Positions 1-8,625 of a stretch of DNA of 64,000 nt are shown here, piece after piece. Source of the stretch: JADJPO01 sp963828555 (lineage in GTDB: Bacteria; Actinomycetota; Actinomycetes; Actinomycetales; Kineosporiaceae). The position numbers were made by a program, and so were the translations under genes. A model generated the notes under the pieces. That model ran no database searches. It worked only from the letters and a program-made list of their open reading frames with translations, and was not told the origin of the DNA. Location of the stretch: positions 1,798,001-1,862,000 of the forward strand of contig CAWHEL010000002.1 in the NCBI GenBank assembly GCA_963828555.1, written 5' to 3'. How positions within the stretch are numbered: the stretch's first letter is position 1; each line of letters begins with the position of its first letter.

Positions 1-1067
1 TGATCGGGCACAGCCATGGCAGCGCGGTGGTGACCCACGCCGCGGTCAGCATGGCCCGCGCCCCCGAGCAGCTCACCCTGCTCGACGCGCCGGAGGACCC
101 GATCAGCCGGGTCGGCGGGGCGAGCGACCTGATCGATGTCGTGCTGCCCAGGCTGCGTCCCGGCCGCGGCGCCGGCGCCACGTTCGTCGAGTCCTACGCC
201 TCGGCCTTCGGTCGGCCCTACCACCGCCGGCCGGGGCTGTCCGCGGTGGTCGACGTCCTGCTCGGGGTGCCCCTGGTGCTCTCCCTCGACCCGGTGAAGG
301 CGATCAACGCCGCCCACCTGTACCCGGTGGACTGGTACGCCCGGTCCGTGCGCGAGTCCGGCCGGGATCTGCAGAAGCCGGTGGGCTACGGCTGGTCCCC
401 CCTGTGCGGCGGCGACACCGATGGCCTGTACTCCTGGTACCACTCTCCGCTGCCCCAGCGGCCGCTCCACCTGCGCCGACACGCCGGGGAGCCGTTGGGC
501 CGGTGGAGGTCCCGGTTCGCCCTGCCCCCGGTTGCGGCGCGTCGTCCCCTTCCCGGGGTGCGGCTCGACCTGGACGTCGCGACGACGTCCTCCGCCGCGA
601 TCCTGACCAGTGCGCCCGGCGACCAGTTGATCGAGTTCGATCTGCAGCTGCGCGGATGCGCGGGCGGGGAGTCGATCGAGATCGACCTCGACGGCGTCCC
701 GGCCTTCGCCGCGATGGCCGGCTACCCCGTGCCCAGCCCGGGCCGGTACCTGATGCTGGCGGACAGCGTGACCGGCGAGCACCTGCTCAGTGCCCGGTTG
801 GTCGGCGCCGGGCCTGCTGCGCGCGCCTCGGTGGTCAACCTGCGCCTGGTCAGCGTTCCGCACGCTCGGGGGAGATTCACCCTGGGCCGTTCTGCGGCAA
901 CGGTGTTCGTGGCCGGGGCGGTCTCCGGCAGCGTGGGCACACTGGTCACCGTGGCGATCACCGGCCTGACCGCGCGCAAGGCCTGGGAACTGCTACACCG
1001 GCGGGGATCCGCGGGCGCGGACCGGCCGGGGGTGGGCCCGCTCAGCCGCGGGCCAGGTGCCGGCTGA
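1..1067 (+). CDS. alpha/beta hydrolase, 5'-truncated by window edge
   Basis: The window opens inside this gene. Read in frame from base 3, the first visible residues are IGHSHGSAVV. GHSHG matches the nucleophile elbow G-x-S-x-G of alpha/beta hydrolases, so the open frame very probably extends to the left of the window. A GTG at 27 would cut off this elbow and is not a believable start. The remaining ~355 residues include an Asp-rich, beta-rich stretch (LDLDVATTSS, then IEIDLDGVPA) and a hydrophobic segment near the C-terminus (about TVFVAGAVSGSVGTLVTVAI), followed by a basic tail, which could be a C-terminal anchor. The substrate cannot be read. The stop overlaps the convergent acyl-CoA dehydrogenase by 26 bp. 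Confidence 0.7.
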   Translation, partial: IGHSHGSAVVTHAAVSMARAPEQLTLLDAPEDPISRVGGASDLIDVVLPRLRPGRGAGATFVESYASAFGRPYHRRPGLSAVVDVLLGVPLVLSLDPVKAINAAHLYPVDWYARSVRESGRDLQKPVGYGWSPLCGGDTDGLYSWYHSPLPQRPLHLRRHAGEPLGRWRSRFALPPVAARRPLPGVRLDLDVATTSSAAILTSAPGDQLIEFDLQLRGCAGGESIEIDLDGVPAFAAMAGYPVPSPGRYLMLADSVTGEHLLSARLVGAGPAARASVVNLRLVSVPHARGRFTLGRSAATVFVAGAVSGSVGTLVTVAITGLTARKAWELLHRRGSAGADRPGVGPLSRGPGAG

Positions 1068-2205
1068 TCACCATCCGCTGGATCTGGTTGGTGCCCTCGA
1101 AGATCTGCATCACCTTGGCCTCGCGCATGAACCGCTCGACCGGGAAGTCGCGGGTGTAGCCGGCTCCGCCGAACACCTGGACGGCGTTCGTGGTCACCGA
1201 CATCGCGGCATCGGTGGCGACCAGTTTGGCGATCGCGGCCTGGCGCGCGTACGGCCGGCCGGCGTCGCGCAGCCGGGCCGCATGCAGATAGGTGGCCCGG
1301 GCCGACTCGACGGCCGCGGCCATGTCGGCGAGCAGGAAGGCCAGGCCCTGGTGCTCGATCACCGCGCGCCCGAACGTCTCGCGCTCCTTCGCATACGCCA
1401 CCGCGTGGTCCAGTGCCGACTGGGCCAGGCCGACCGCCACCGCGCTGACCCCGAGCCGGCCCGAGTCGAGCGCTGCCAGCGCGATCGGCAGACCCTGCCC
1501 GGGCGCGCCGATCATCGAGGCGCTGTCCAGGGCGACGTCGTCGAGGGTCATCGTCGTGGTGTGCGAGGCGTTCAGGCCCATCTTCTCCTCGGGCGGGGAG
1601 GAGCTCAGCCCTGGTGTGTCGGCGGGCACGTGGAAGCAGGAGATGCCCCGACCCCCGTCGTCGGAGGTGCGCAGGAACATCGTGTAATAGTCGGCGTTGC
1701 CGCCGTGGGTGACCCACGCCTTGGACCCGTTGGCCAGCCAACGCCCGGCCACCTCGGGCCCGCCGAGCCGTGGCTCGGCCCGGGCGGCCACCGCGGCCGG
1801 ATCGGACCCGGCGTGCGCCTCGGAGAGGCAGTAGGCGCCGAGCCAGCCGCCGTCCACCATGCGGGGCAACAGCTCTGCCCGCTGGGCCGGGGCGCCGAAC
1901 TGCTCCACCGGGAAGGCGCTCAGGGTGTGCACGCTGACCCCGAGCGCCACGCTGGCCCAGCGCATGGCCAACTCCTCGACCGCCTGCAGGTACACCGCGT
2001 ACGGCTGGCCGCCGCCTCCCACGTCCTCGGCGAACGGCAGTCCGAGCAGCCCCGCCTCGCCGAGCAGGGCGAACACCTCGCGCGGGAAGCGTTCGGCTCG
2101 CTCGTCTGCAGCTGCCATGGGCAGCAGCTCGGCATCGGCGATCTGGCGGGTCAGGGCGATCAGGTCTCGGGCCTCGTCCGTGGGCAGCTCACGCTCGACG
2201 GTCAT
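1042..2205 (-). CDS. acyl-CoA dehydrogenase
   Basis: 387 aa, the usual length for the soluble four-domain acyl-CoA dehydrogenase family, FAD enzymes that oxidise acyl-CoA to the 2-enoyl-CoA and pass electrons to ETF. The family signature near residue 125 (YCLSEAHAGSD) and the C-terminal signature (FGGAGYTRDFPVERF) are both present. The catalytic base is the Glu of QIFEGTNQIQ at residue 370, the position used by short/medium/branched-chain enzymes. Chain-length preference cannot be told. It follows the response regulator by 9 bp on the same strand, so it may be the last gene of that transcript or a target of the two-component system. That link is inferred from spacing only. Confidence 0.93.
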   Translation of the reverse strand: MTVERELPTDEARDLIALTRQIADAELLPMAAADERAERFPREVFALLGEAGLLGLPFAEDVGGGGQPYAVYLQAVEELAMRWASVALGVSVHTLSAFPVEQFGAPAQRAELLPRMVDGGWLGAYCLSEAHAGSDPAAVAARAEPRLGGPEVAGRWLANGSKAWVTHGGNADYYTMFLRTSDDGGRGISCFHVPADTPGLSSSPPEEKMGLNASHTTTMTLDDVALDSASMIGAPGQGLPIALAALDSGRLGVSAVAVGLAQSALDHAVAYAKERETFGRAVIEHQGLAFLLADMAAAVESARATYLHAARLRDAGRPYARQAAIAKLVATDAAMSVTTNAVQVFGGAGYTRDFPVERFMREAKVMQIFEGTNQIQRMVISRHLARG

Positions 2206-2214
2206 CCGGTCAGG

Positions 2215-2931
2215 TTACGCAGTCGACCGAGACGCCGCGGGTGGCGGCGGCTCGGTGCCGGGGGTGACCAGGCCGCTCTGGTAGGCGGCGGCGATCGCCT
2301 GTGACCGGTCGCGCAGGCCTGCCTTCATCAGGGCCCGGGCCAGGTGCGTCTTGACGGTCGCCTCGCCGAGCTGGAGCCAGGTGGCGATCTCGGCGTTCGA
2401 CATGCCGTAGGCCACGAGCATCAGCACCTCCCGCTCGCGCGGGGTCAGCATGGCGAACGCGGTGCTGCCCGGTGCCCACGGCTCGGGGCGGTTCGCGAAC
2501 TCGGTCAACAGGTTCCTGGTGATTGCCGGGTCGAGCCAGCCGTCACCGGCAGCCACCGCCCGGACGGCGTTGATCAGGTCACGCGGGGCGGCATCCTTGA
2601 GCAGGAAGCCGGAGGCGCCCGCGCGCAGCGCCGCGTACACCGTCTCGTCGGCGCGGAAGGTGGTCAGCACCAGCACCTTGACCAGTCGATCGGGATCGGT
2701 GACGAAGGCCTCACCGACCAGAGCGCGGGTGGCCTCGACCCCGTCCAGCTCGGGCATTCGCACATCCATCAGCACCACGTCCGGGCGGAGCCGGGTGGCC
2801 TCCTCGATCGCCTCCCGGCCGTTGGACGCCTCGCCGACCACCTCGACCCCCGGCTCGGCGCTCAGCAGCATGGCGAGCCCGGCCCGCACCAGGTGCCGGT
2901 CGTCGGCGATCAGGACGCGGATCGTGGTCAT
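2215..2931 (-). CDS. NarL/LuxR-family response regulator
   Basis: 238 aa. The receiver domain occupies about residues 1-120, with the acidic pair at residues 10-11 and the phospho-acceptor Asp56 in VVLMDVRMP. The C-terminal LuxR-type helix-turn-helix begins LTPREREVLMLVAYGMSN and ends near YQSGLV. Its start ATG overlaps the stop of the upstream histidine kinase by 4 bp (ATGA), so the pair is translationally coupled and almost certainly forms one two-component system. Targets are unknown; the acyl-CoA dehydrogenase 9 bp downstream is the closest candidate. Confidence 0.95.
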   Translation of the reverse strand: MTTIRVLIADDRHLVRAGLAMLLSAEPGVEVVGEASNGREAIEEATRLRPDVVLMDVRMPELDGVEATRALVGEAFVTDPDRLVKVLVLTTFRADETVYAALRAGASGFLLKDAAPRDLINAVRAVAAGDGWLDPAITRNLLTEFANRPEPWAPGSTAFAMLTPREREVLMLVAYGMSNAEIATWLQLGEATVKTHLARALMKAGLRDRSQAIAAAYQSGLVTPGTEPPPPAASRSTA

Positions 2932-4253
2932 CGCAGCCGGGCCGAGGTGGAGCCGGGCGCAGTACCGGTTGCCGTGGCGGTGGCTGGGCCGTCGGGCAGG
3001 GTGATGTCGATCCGCCCGCCGGCTGCCGGCAGGGTGGCCGTGACCAGGAATCCGCGGCCAAAGGGGCGGGCGTCGAACCGGCCGCCGATCGCCCCGACCC
3101 GCTCGGCGAGGCCGATCAGCCCGAGCCCGGTGGAGTCCTCCTCGCCCGACGGTCTGTGGGTGCCGGTGCTGCCCTCGTCCGCCACCTCGATCGCCAGCGT
3201 GGGCAGTGCCGAGGACGCGGACGGCGCGGGGTCGGTCACCGGGGCCGTCCAGCGCAGCCCGATCCGGGCCCGCGCTCCCGGTCCGGCGTGCTTGATCGTG
3301 TTGGTCAGTGCCTCCTGCACGATCCGATAGGCGGTGAGGTCGACACTCGGGGCGAGCGTGCCCGGAGTGCCCTTGACCGTCAGCGTGGCGCTGAGCCCGG
3401 AGTTCTGCACGTGCTGGATCAGCGTCCCGAGGTCGTCCAGCCCAGGGGCGTCGGCGTCCGGCACGGTGTCATCGCCGGCGTTCGTCCGCAGCACGCCGAG
3501 CAGCCGGCGCAGTTCTCCCATCGCCTCGTGCCCGAGCACCTCGACCGCGGCCATGGCCTGCTCGGCCGTGCGGGGGTCCGCGGCCATCACTCGGCGGGCC
3601 CCGGCGGCCTGCAGGACCATGCCGCTGACGGCGTGCGAGACGATGTCGTGCAGCTCCCGGGCCAGCCTGACCCGTTCGGCCTCCACGGCCGCCGCGGCGG
3701 CCGCCGCGCGGCGCCGCTCGAGATCCTTGAGCGCACGGGCCTGTGCGTTGAACCTCCAGGCCGCAAGCCAGACCAGCAGGGTGTAGAACCACCACAGCAG
3801 AACAGTCACCCACACCTGCTCATAGGGGTAGTCGCCCCAATCACGCCCGGTGATCAGCGCCATGATGAAGTCCACGATCCCCATCGCCACCAGAGAGGTC
3901 CGCGTCGAACGTCTGGCGGTGAGCGCGTAGAGGGCCACCAGGATCCCGAATGACGCGTGGTAGCCCGGCAGTGCGATGGACCCGGCGTAGAGCACACAGA
4001 TGATCCCGAAGATCAGCGCCGGGTACCGGGCACGCCACCACAGCAGGGTGAAGGCCAGCAGGGTCAGGCACGGACCGACGAGATGGATCGGCCGGAGCGG
4101 GGAGATGCTCGTCCAATCGATCGCCAGGCCGATCTCGGCCGAGGCCAGGAGCGACAGCAGTGCGAGCTCGCGGAGCACCCGCCAGGTGCGGGCCGACCCT
4201 GGCACGTGACGTCGTGCACTCATGGCCGACAGTCTGTCGGTCCGAACGCTCAT
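2928..4253 (-). CDS. NarL-type sensor histidine kinase
   Basis: 441 aa from the ATG at 4253. About 130 N-terminal residues form four to six membrane segments (for example LALLSLLASAEIGL and LIFGIICVLYAGSI). A short coiled coil rich in Ala/Glu leads into a HisKA_3 dimerisation domain with the phospho-accepting His in ARELHDIVSHAV, then a HATPase domain ending in a G-box (STGLGLIGLAERV). There is no extracytoplasmic sensor domain of note, so it probably senses through the membrane or a partner. The start is uncertain: ATG at 4223 (MSARRHVPG) or GTG at 4286 also fit. If 4223 is right, a perfect 15-bp palindrome (4226-4240) lies in the leader. Confidence 0.92.
   Translation of the reverse strand: MSVRTDRLSAMSARRHVPGSARTWRVLRELALLSLLASAEIGLAIDWTSISPLRPIHLVGPCLTLLAFTLLWWRARYPALIFGIICVLYAGSIALPGYHASFGILVALYALTARRSTRTSLVAMGIVDFIMALITGRDWGDYPYEQVWVTVLLWWFYTLLVWLAAWRFNAQARALKDLERRRAAAAAAAVEAERVRLARELHDIVSHAVSGMVLQAAGARRVMAADPRTAEQAMAAVEVLGHEAMGELRRLLGVLRTNAGDDTVPDADAPGLDDLGTLIQHVQNSGLSATLTVKGTPGTLAPSVDLTAYRIVQEALTNTIKHAGPGARARIGLRWTAPVTDPAPSASSALPTLAIEVADEGSTGTHRPSGEEDSTGLGLIGLAERVGAIGGRFDARPFGRGFLVTATLPAAGGRIDITLPDGPATATATGTAPGSTSARLR
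4226..4240. promoter_or_regulatory. 15-bp perfect palindrome at kinase 5' end
   Basis: CCGACAGTCTGTCGG, two 7-bp arms around a single T. It lies just upstream of the ATG at 4223 and inside the codons if translation starts at 4253. It could be an operator for autoregulation. No second copy was noticed nearby. Confidence 0.35.
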
Positions 4254-4297
4254 GGTCACCTGTCGGAGGCGAAGACCTGGGCGCAATCAGGGGCCGG

Positions 4298-4885
4298 TCA
4301 GCACAACCAGGGGAACGTCCGGCACCACCATGCGGGCTTCGACATCCCGGCGATCGTCAGCCGTCGGGTCTCCAGGACGTCGGGTGGGGCTGCGCGGGAG
4401 ACCCGCGGTGGGACCGGCGCGGGCTCGTCCGCCGCACCTGCCGTTGTCGGTGCCGTCGCCGCCGGCACCGCGCCGCTCGCCACCAGCGCGGCCCAGGCGT
4501 CCTGACCCTCCGACCACGCCCGGCGGAAGGCGTCGGCGCGGCCCCGCGAGATGCTGGGGCGGTGCTGCGAGGCGGTCGCCAGGTGCAGCAGAGCGGCTGC
4601 GCGGGCGCCGTCCGGGTCGTCGTCGAAGGTGATCGACTCGACGGCGACGACGGCGTGCCATTCGACGCTGGGGTCGCCGTGACCTGGCCCGGCGCCCTGC
4701 TCGATCTCATTGCCGCGGCCGGGGGCGATGCGCACCAGCACGGTGGCCTCGGGTCGGCGGCGCAGGGCGGCCAGGGCACTGGGTGGGACCAGGACCAGAT
4801 CGGGTCCGGCCAGGACACCCTTCGCCAGGCGGCTCGCGCGGGCAGGTGCGCCGGGTGGAGCCAAGAGATGGACGGTGACGGACAT
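4298..4885 (-). CDS. catalytically dead half-trypsin-like protein with Trp/Cys tail
   Basis: 195 aa from ATG 4885 (MSVTVHLLAPP); ATG 4924 is an alternative. Residues ~20-35 read LAKGVLAGPDLVLVPPSA, which resembles the first strands of a trypsin-like barrel where the catalytic His would follow (typical GxLVxPxLVLTAAH), but the His is absent. About 70 residues later WHAVVAVESITF is followed by ARAAALLHL, the position of the family DVALLxL strand, with the Asp absent. There is no second barrel or Ser motif. An Ala/Pro linker leads to a C-terminal tail, SKPAWWCRTFPWLC, with two Cys and three Trp. It is divergent from an ECF-like sigma factor gene. The fold assignment is inference from motif spacing. 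Function unknown. Confidence 0.55.
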   Translation of the reverse strand: MSVTVHLLAPPGAPARASRLAKGVLAGPDLVLVPPSALAALRRRPEATVLVRIAPGRGNEIEQGAGPGHGDPSVEWHAVVAVESITFDDDPDGARAAALLHLATASQHRPSISRGRADAFRRAWSEGQDAWAALVASGAVPAATAPTTAGAADEPAPVPPRVSRAAPPDVLETRRLTIAGMSKPAWWCRTFPWLC

Positions 4886-4986
4886 CGAGGACTGACCGGA
4901 GGCCTTGTCGATCACGCCGTCCATCGTTGCCAGTCGGCATGCGCGCTGACATCACTCCCTGAGCTGAGCGGGACCACCTCCGGGGT

Positions 4987-5025
4987 CCACCTGTGGGGGG
5001 AGGCCGCCAGTCCACCTACAGGTGG
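4987..5025. promoter_or_regulatory. repeated CCACCT/AGGTGG palindromic elements before sigma gene
   Basis: CCACCTGTGGGG at 4987-4998 and the near-perfect palindrome CCACCTACAGGTGG at 5012-5025 lie in the gap between the divergent half-trypsin and sigma factor genes. The repeated CCACCT half-sites suggest an operator controlling one or both promoters. Confidence 0.35.
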
Positions 5026-5061
5026 TTTCACCGGTGTCGCCGGTCTCGGAAGGCTTCTGGC

Positions 5062-5658
5062 GTGGCAGCTCTCTCAGGCGGTGCGGGGCACCCCGCCGAG
5101 ACCGAGGCGAGCCAGCTGCTGATGCGCCTGACAGGTCGTGACCCCTCGGCCTGGAATGCGCTGGTGGCAGCGCACGGCAGCGGGCTCTACCAGGTGGCCC
5201 GCCGACACGGGCTTGCCCCCGCGGACGCCGAGGACGTCGTGCAGATCACCTGGTTGCGTTGCCTGGAGCGGGTCTCCACGGTGCGTGAGCCGTCTGCCCT
5301 GGCCTGCTGGTTGCGCGCCACGGCCCGGAACGAGAGCCTGCGCCGGTTGCACGGGCTTCGCCGGGTGATCCCACGCGCCCACACCGACCATGACACGTCC
5401 TGGGAAGCAGCGCACGAGCCGGCCGCCGACGTCGCCGACATCGTGGTGCGCCGGGACGAGGAACGCTGCCTGTGGGCCGCGATCAGCGACCTGCCGGCGC
5501 GGCAGCAGGGGGTGTTGGCCGCCCTGCTCCACCCGGACGACGAGGGATACCGCCAGGGGGCGCAATCGCTCGGCGTGCCGCTGGGAAGTCTGGGGCCCAC
5601 CCGACGGCGGGCGATCGAGCGACTACGCCGTCACCCGCTGCTGGAGCGCGCCGGCTAG
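5062..5658 (+). CDS. ECF-like sigma-70 family RNA polymerase sigma factor
   Basis: 198 aa from the GTG at 5062, chosen because GGAAGG lies 8 nt upstream; GTG at 4993 would add 23 basic residues with no family match. Region 2 spans roughly GRDPSAWNALVAAHG to ARNESLRRLHG and includes the DAEDVVQITWLR core. Region 4 includes LPARQQGVLAALL and the recognition helix around LGSLGPTRRRAIERLRRHP, the 'GPTR' form seen in a subgroup of actinobacterial ECF factors. No anti-sigma gene is adjacent. The divergent gene encodes a trypsin-like fragment, and sigma factors of this type are often found beside trypsin-like or signalling-protease genes in actinobacteria. The regulon is unknown. Confidence 0.88.
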   Translation: MAALSGGAGHPAETEASQLLMRLTGRDPSAWNALVAAHGSGLYQVARRHGLAPADAEDVVQITWLRCLERVSTVREPSALACWLRATARNESLRRLHGLRRVIPRAHTDHDTSWEAAHEPAADVADIVVRRDEERCLWAAISDLPARQQGVLAALLHPDDEGYRQGAQSLGVPLGSLGPTRRRAIERLRRHPLLERAG

Positions 5659-5663
5659 ATCGC

Positions 5664-7250
5664 TCAGCCGTGGACGAGTCGGTCCCGACCGTGGGACTTG
5701 GCGGAGTACAGGTGGCGATCGGCCTCGGCCAGTAGCGCGGTGACGTTCTTCGCCGCTCCCACGGCCACACCGACGCTCACCGTGACGTGCAGCCCCTCGA
5801 CGAGGTCTGGCCACGGGTAGGCCCGCACCTGGGCGAGGAGCTGCTCGCCGCGCGAGGCGACGTCGCCGGTGGCCCGGCCGATCAGCAGCAGCATGAACTC
5901 GTCGCCGCCCAGCCGGACCGCCATGTCCGTCGCGCGGGTCATCGACAGCAGCATGCCGCCGAGGCGGCGCAGCACGTCGTCGCCCACGGCGTGGCCGAAG
6001 CGGTCGTTGACCTCCTTGAACCGGTCGACGTCGACCATCAGCGCGGCCACCTGGGCCCGTTCGCCGCTGTGCTCGAGCCGGCGCAGGTGGCGGGCGTAGG
6101 CATGCCGATTGGCCAGACCGGTCAGCTCGTCGACGTAGGCGCGCTCGCTGAGCCGGTCGTTGTCCAGGATGACCCGCTCGGCCTCGAGCTGGGCCCGGGC
6201 CGCGTCGAGCACGTCGAGTCGCGCCTGCCAGCGCATCTGGGCCTGCCGCTCGGCGTAGCGCCGCCAGCCGTTGGCCGGTGGGTCGACCATGGCCGAGACG
6301 TGCAGGCACAAGGTGGTCAGGGCGGGGCCGAAGTCGTCGTCCACATGCAGCAGGGCCGACTCGGCCAGGGCTGCCGCGCTGGCCGAGTTCCCGGCGTCCA
6401 GGGCACGGATGGCCTGGGCCAGCAGGACGCAGGCGCGATAGCCCTGTCGCCGGGTGGGATGCAGGGCTCGCAGCAGTCGGTGCGGGGAGGCGTTCTCCGG
6501 TTCCGAGGCCACTGCCGACATCAGGTAGTCGACGGCCTGGACCTCCGGCACCCACTCCTGGGGCAGGGCCGCCAGATCCTGCGGGCCGAGCCGGGTACGG
6601 CTTGCGGCCAGGGTGCGGGCCCGGTCACGCTCGCCGATCTCGATCAGCGAGCAGGTGAGCGGCAACATGCTCTCGATCCGGTTCAGCACGATGGTGCGCC
6701 GGTTGAACTCGGCGATCCCGGACAGCGCCACAGGCCAGCGCCCGGCCAGGCTGGTGGCCGCCCGGTCGAGCATGTCCAGTGCCAGTTCCCAGAGGCCGCG
6801 ACGGTGGTACCCCCGGCTGCAGACTATGTAGGCCAACGGCCGGTGCACCGGGGTACCTCCGGCCTCATCGAGCAGCGCCACGGCCCGGTGCAGACCGCGC
6901 TCGCCGCCGGCCCCGGGAATCATCGCCCGAGTGGCCATCGCGGCGGCGACGAGGGCCTCGTCGGCCGAGCGCTCGGCCGCCTCGGTCATCGTCTGAAGGT
7001 GGTGCAGCTCGGACGGCGCGAAGTCGTGCAGGGCGAGCAGGGCGTGGTCGAGCATGCATTCCACCTCGGCCCAGCCCTCGGACCGGGCGTAGGCGAGCAG
7101 TTCGAGGATCCTGCCCTCACATTGACCGGTCTGGGCGCACTCGTACAGCTCGTAGGAGAGCACGCGGGCGCGGTCACGGTCGTCGACGGGCGGAGCGGGA
7201 ACGCGTCGGGCCAGCGAGGGCGACGGGCCCAGCGCGCCCTGGGAGCTCAC
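5664..7250 (-). CDS. diguanylate cyclase (GGDEF) with helical N-terminal region
   Basis: 528 aa from the GTG at 7250; the frame is open further upstream but the added sequence is Arg/Pro-rich and unlike protein. Residues ~30-350 are Ala/Leu-rich helices with no membrane segment, resembling degenerate TPR-type repeats (for example ALDMLDRAATSLAGRWP). The C-terminal GGDEF domain has the intact active-site GGDEF at residues 448-452, preceded five residues earlier by RATD (439-442), the RxxD product-inhibition site. It should therefore make c-di-GMP and be feedback-inhibited. It is soluble and probably senses a partner or ligand through the repeats. Confidence 0.88.
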   Translation of the reverse strand: MSSQGALGPSPSLARRVPAPPVDDRDRARVLSYELYECAQTGQCEGRILELLAYARSEGWAEVECMLDHALLALHDFAPSELHHLQTMTEAAERSADEALVAAAMATRAMIPGAGGERGLHRAVALLDEAGGTPVHRPLAYIVCSRGYHRRGLWELALDMLDRAATSLAGRWPVALSGIAEFNRRTIVLNRIESMLPLTCSLIEIGERDRARTLAASRTRLGPQDLAALPQEWVPEVQAVDYLMSAVASEPENASPHRLLRALHPTRRQGYRACVLLAQAIRALDAGNSASAAALAESALLHVDDDFGPALTTLCLHVSAMVDPPANGWRRYAERQAQMRWQARLDVLDAARAQLEAERVILDNDRLSERAYVDELTGLANRHAYARHLRRLEHSGERAQVAALMVDVDRFKEVNDRFGHAVGDDVLRRLGGMLLSMTRATDMAVRLGGDEFMLLLIGRATGDVASRGEQLLAQVRAYPWPDLVEGLHVTVSVGVAVGAAKNVTALLAEADRHLYSAKSHGRDRLVHG

Positions 7251-7434
7251 CGAGACACGGTGCGCCCGGCCTCGGCGCTGTCGGCGTCGACGGGGTGAGC
7301 GCCACGGCGCGCGCCACCTCTGCTCACGTGGCGGCGGGCCGGGCCGCACGTGAGGAAGAGCGAGGTGGGGGCTGCGCAGCTCACGATCAGGTACTCCTCG
7401 GCTCGGGACGAGGGAGTGGGTCTTTGGGCAGACC
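7251..7434. other. intergenic, leader of the diguanylate cyclase gene
   Basis: 184 bp between two minus-strand genes, holding the leader and presumably the promoter of the GGDEF gene. No clear terminator or operator was recognised. Confidence 0.4.
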
Positions 7435-8259
7435 TTACCTGGGCGTGGCCGTCCGAGCACGGGGTGAGAGCAGATCAGATCGCCCCGGTTCCCGAGTCTC
7501 CGCGCCCACGCGGTACCCCTGGCGCGACCAGTCGGCGACCATCGTGTAGCGGTCGCCCCGGACCAGGGTGATCCGGCGTTCGACGGGGCGGCCGGCAAGG
7601 CGGCCCACCCGCTCCACCCGCAGACAGGCCACACCGCGGGGCAGCCGCAGCATCTCACGCTCGCCCGGGGAGGCGAGCACAGCGTTGATCTTCTCGCTGC
7701 CGTCGGTCAGTCGGGCCCCGGAACGGGCGGCGATCTCGTCGTAGAGCGCGGTGCGGGTGAAGTCGGCGGCGAGCAGCGGGCGGCCCAGGTCGGCGGTGAG
7801 CCACACCCGGTCGTGGGCCAGCGGCTCGCCGTCCGCCAGCCGGATCCGCTCCAGGAAGAACAGCTCGGACGCCGCGGGTTCCTCCAGCACGGCTGCTGCC
7901 TCTGGATCGGTGGTCATCTGCCGGGAGAGGACCTGGCTGGTCTGCACCATCCCCCGCGCCTCGACCTCACGGAACAATGAGTACAGGGCGCCCAGCGGCT
8001 GTTCGATGTCCTTGCGCACCCGGGTGGCCCTGCCGCGGGTCGAGTCCAGCACGCCGCGGTCCCGCATCCGGCGCAGTGCCTCGCGCACGGTGTGCCGGGA
8101 CACCTCGTACTCGCCCACCAGGTCCATCTCGCCCGGGAAGTGCTCGTCGAACGCTCCCGCCCCCAGGCGCCGGTCCAGGTCGGCCAGCAGCTGGGCCCAC
8201 AGGGGCATCGGGCTGTGCCGGTCGAGCGGGCGGGCCAGTACGGCGGAAGGCGTGGTCAC
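7435..8259 (-). CDS. GntR/HutC-family transcriptional regulator
   Basis: 274 aa. The N-terminal winged helix (MPLWAQLLADLDRRL to VLDSTRGRATRV) contains the recognition region VSRHTVREALRRMRDRG. Residues ~95-255 form a UTRA effector-binding domain (FFLERIRLADGEPLAHDRVWL; YDEIAARSGARLTDG; CLRVERVGRLAGRPVERR). The GTG start overlaps the thioredoxin stop by 4 bp (GTGA), so the gene is translationally coupled to the sulfur locus. Its ligand is unknown. By position it may adjust that locus or a linked metabolic pathway. Confidence 0.93.
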   Translation of the reverse strand: MTTPSAVLARPLDRHSPMPLWAQLLADLDRRLGAGAFDEHFPGEMDLVGEYEVSRHTVREALRRMRDRGVLDSTRGRATRVRKDIEQPLGALYSLFREVEARGMVQTSQVLSRQMTTDPEAAAVLEEPAASELFFLERIRLADGEPLAHDRVWLTADLGRPLLAADFTRTALYDEIAARSGARLTDGSEKINAVLASPGEREMLRLPRGVACLRVERVGRLAGRPVERRITLVRGDRYTMVADWSRQGYRVGAETREPGRSDLLSPRARTATPR

Positions 8260-8624
8260 GACGTCGGTTGTGCCTCGGCAATCTTCTGGTGCACCTCGGC
8301 CATGTCCACCTCTCGAACGGCGGTGATCAACTGCTCCAGGGCCGGCGCGGGGAGGGCGCCGGGCTGAGCGTAGAGCAGCACGCCGTCCCGGAAGGCCATC
8401 AGGGTGGGAATCGAGGAGATGTGCATGCCCCCGGCCAGCTCACGTTCGGCCTCGGTGTCGACCTTGGCGAAGGTGATGTCGGTGTGCTGCTCGGACGCCT
8501 TCTCGAAGACCGGGGCGAACATTCGGCATGGGCCGCACCAGGCGGCCCAGAAGTCCACCAGCACGATTCCCTCGCCGGACACCGTGTTCTCGAAGGTGGC
8601 CTGGGTGAGGTCTGTGGTCGCCAT
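8256..8624 (-). CDS. trxA: thioredoxin
   Basis: 122 aa from the ATG at 8624, which has AGGAG 6 nt upstream. The WCGPC active site is at residues 29-33 (Cys30, Cys33) and the cis-Pro lies in ISSIPTLMAF. It is a cytosolic disulfide reductase. Lying 1 bp downstream of the persulfide dioxygenase/rhodanese gene, it probably reduces persulfide or disulfide products of that enzyme; this role is inferred from context. Confidence 0.95.
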   Translation of the reverse strand: MATTDLTQATFENTVSGEGIVLVDFWAAWCGPCRMFAPVFEKASEQHTDITFAKVDTEAERELAGGMHISSIPTLMAFRDGVLLYAQPGALPAPALEQLITAVREVDMAEVHQKIAEAQPTS

Positions 8625-8625
8625 G

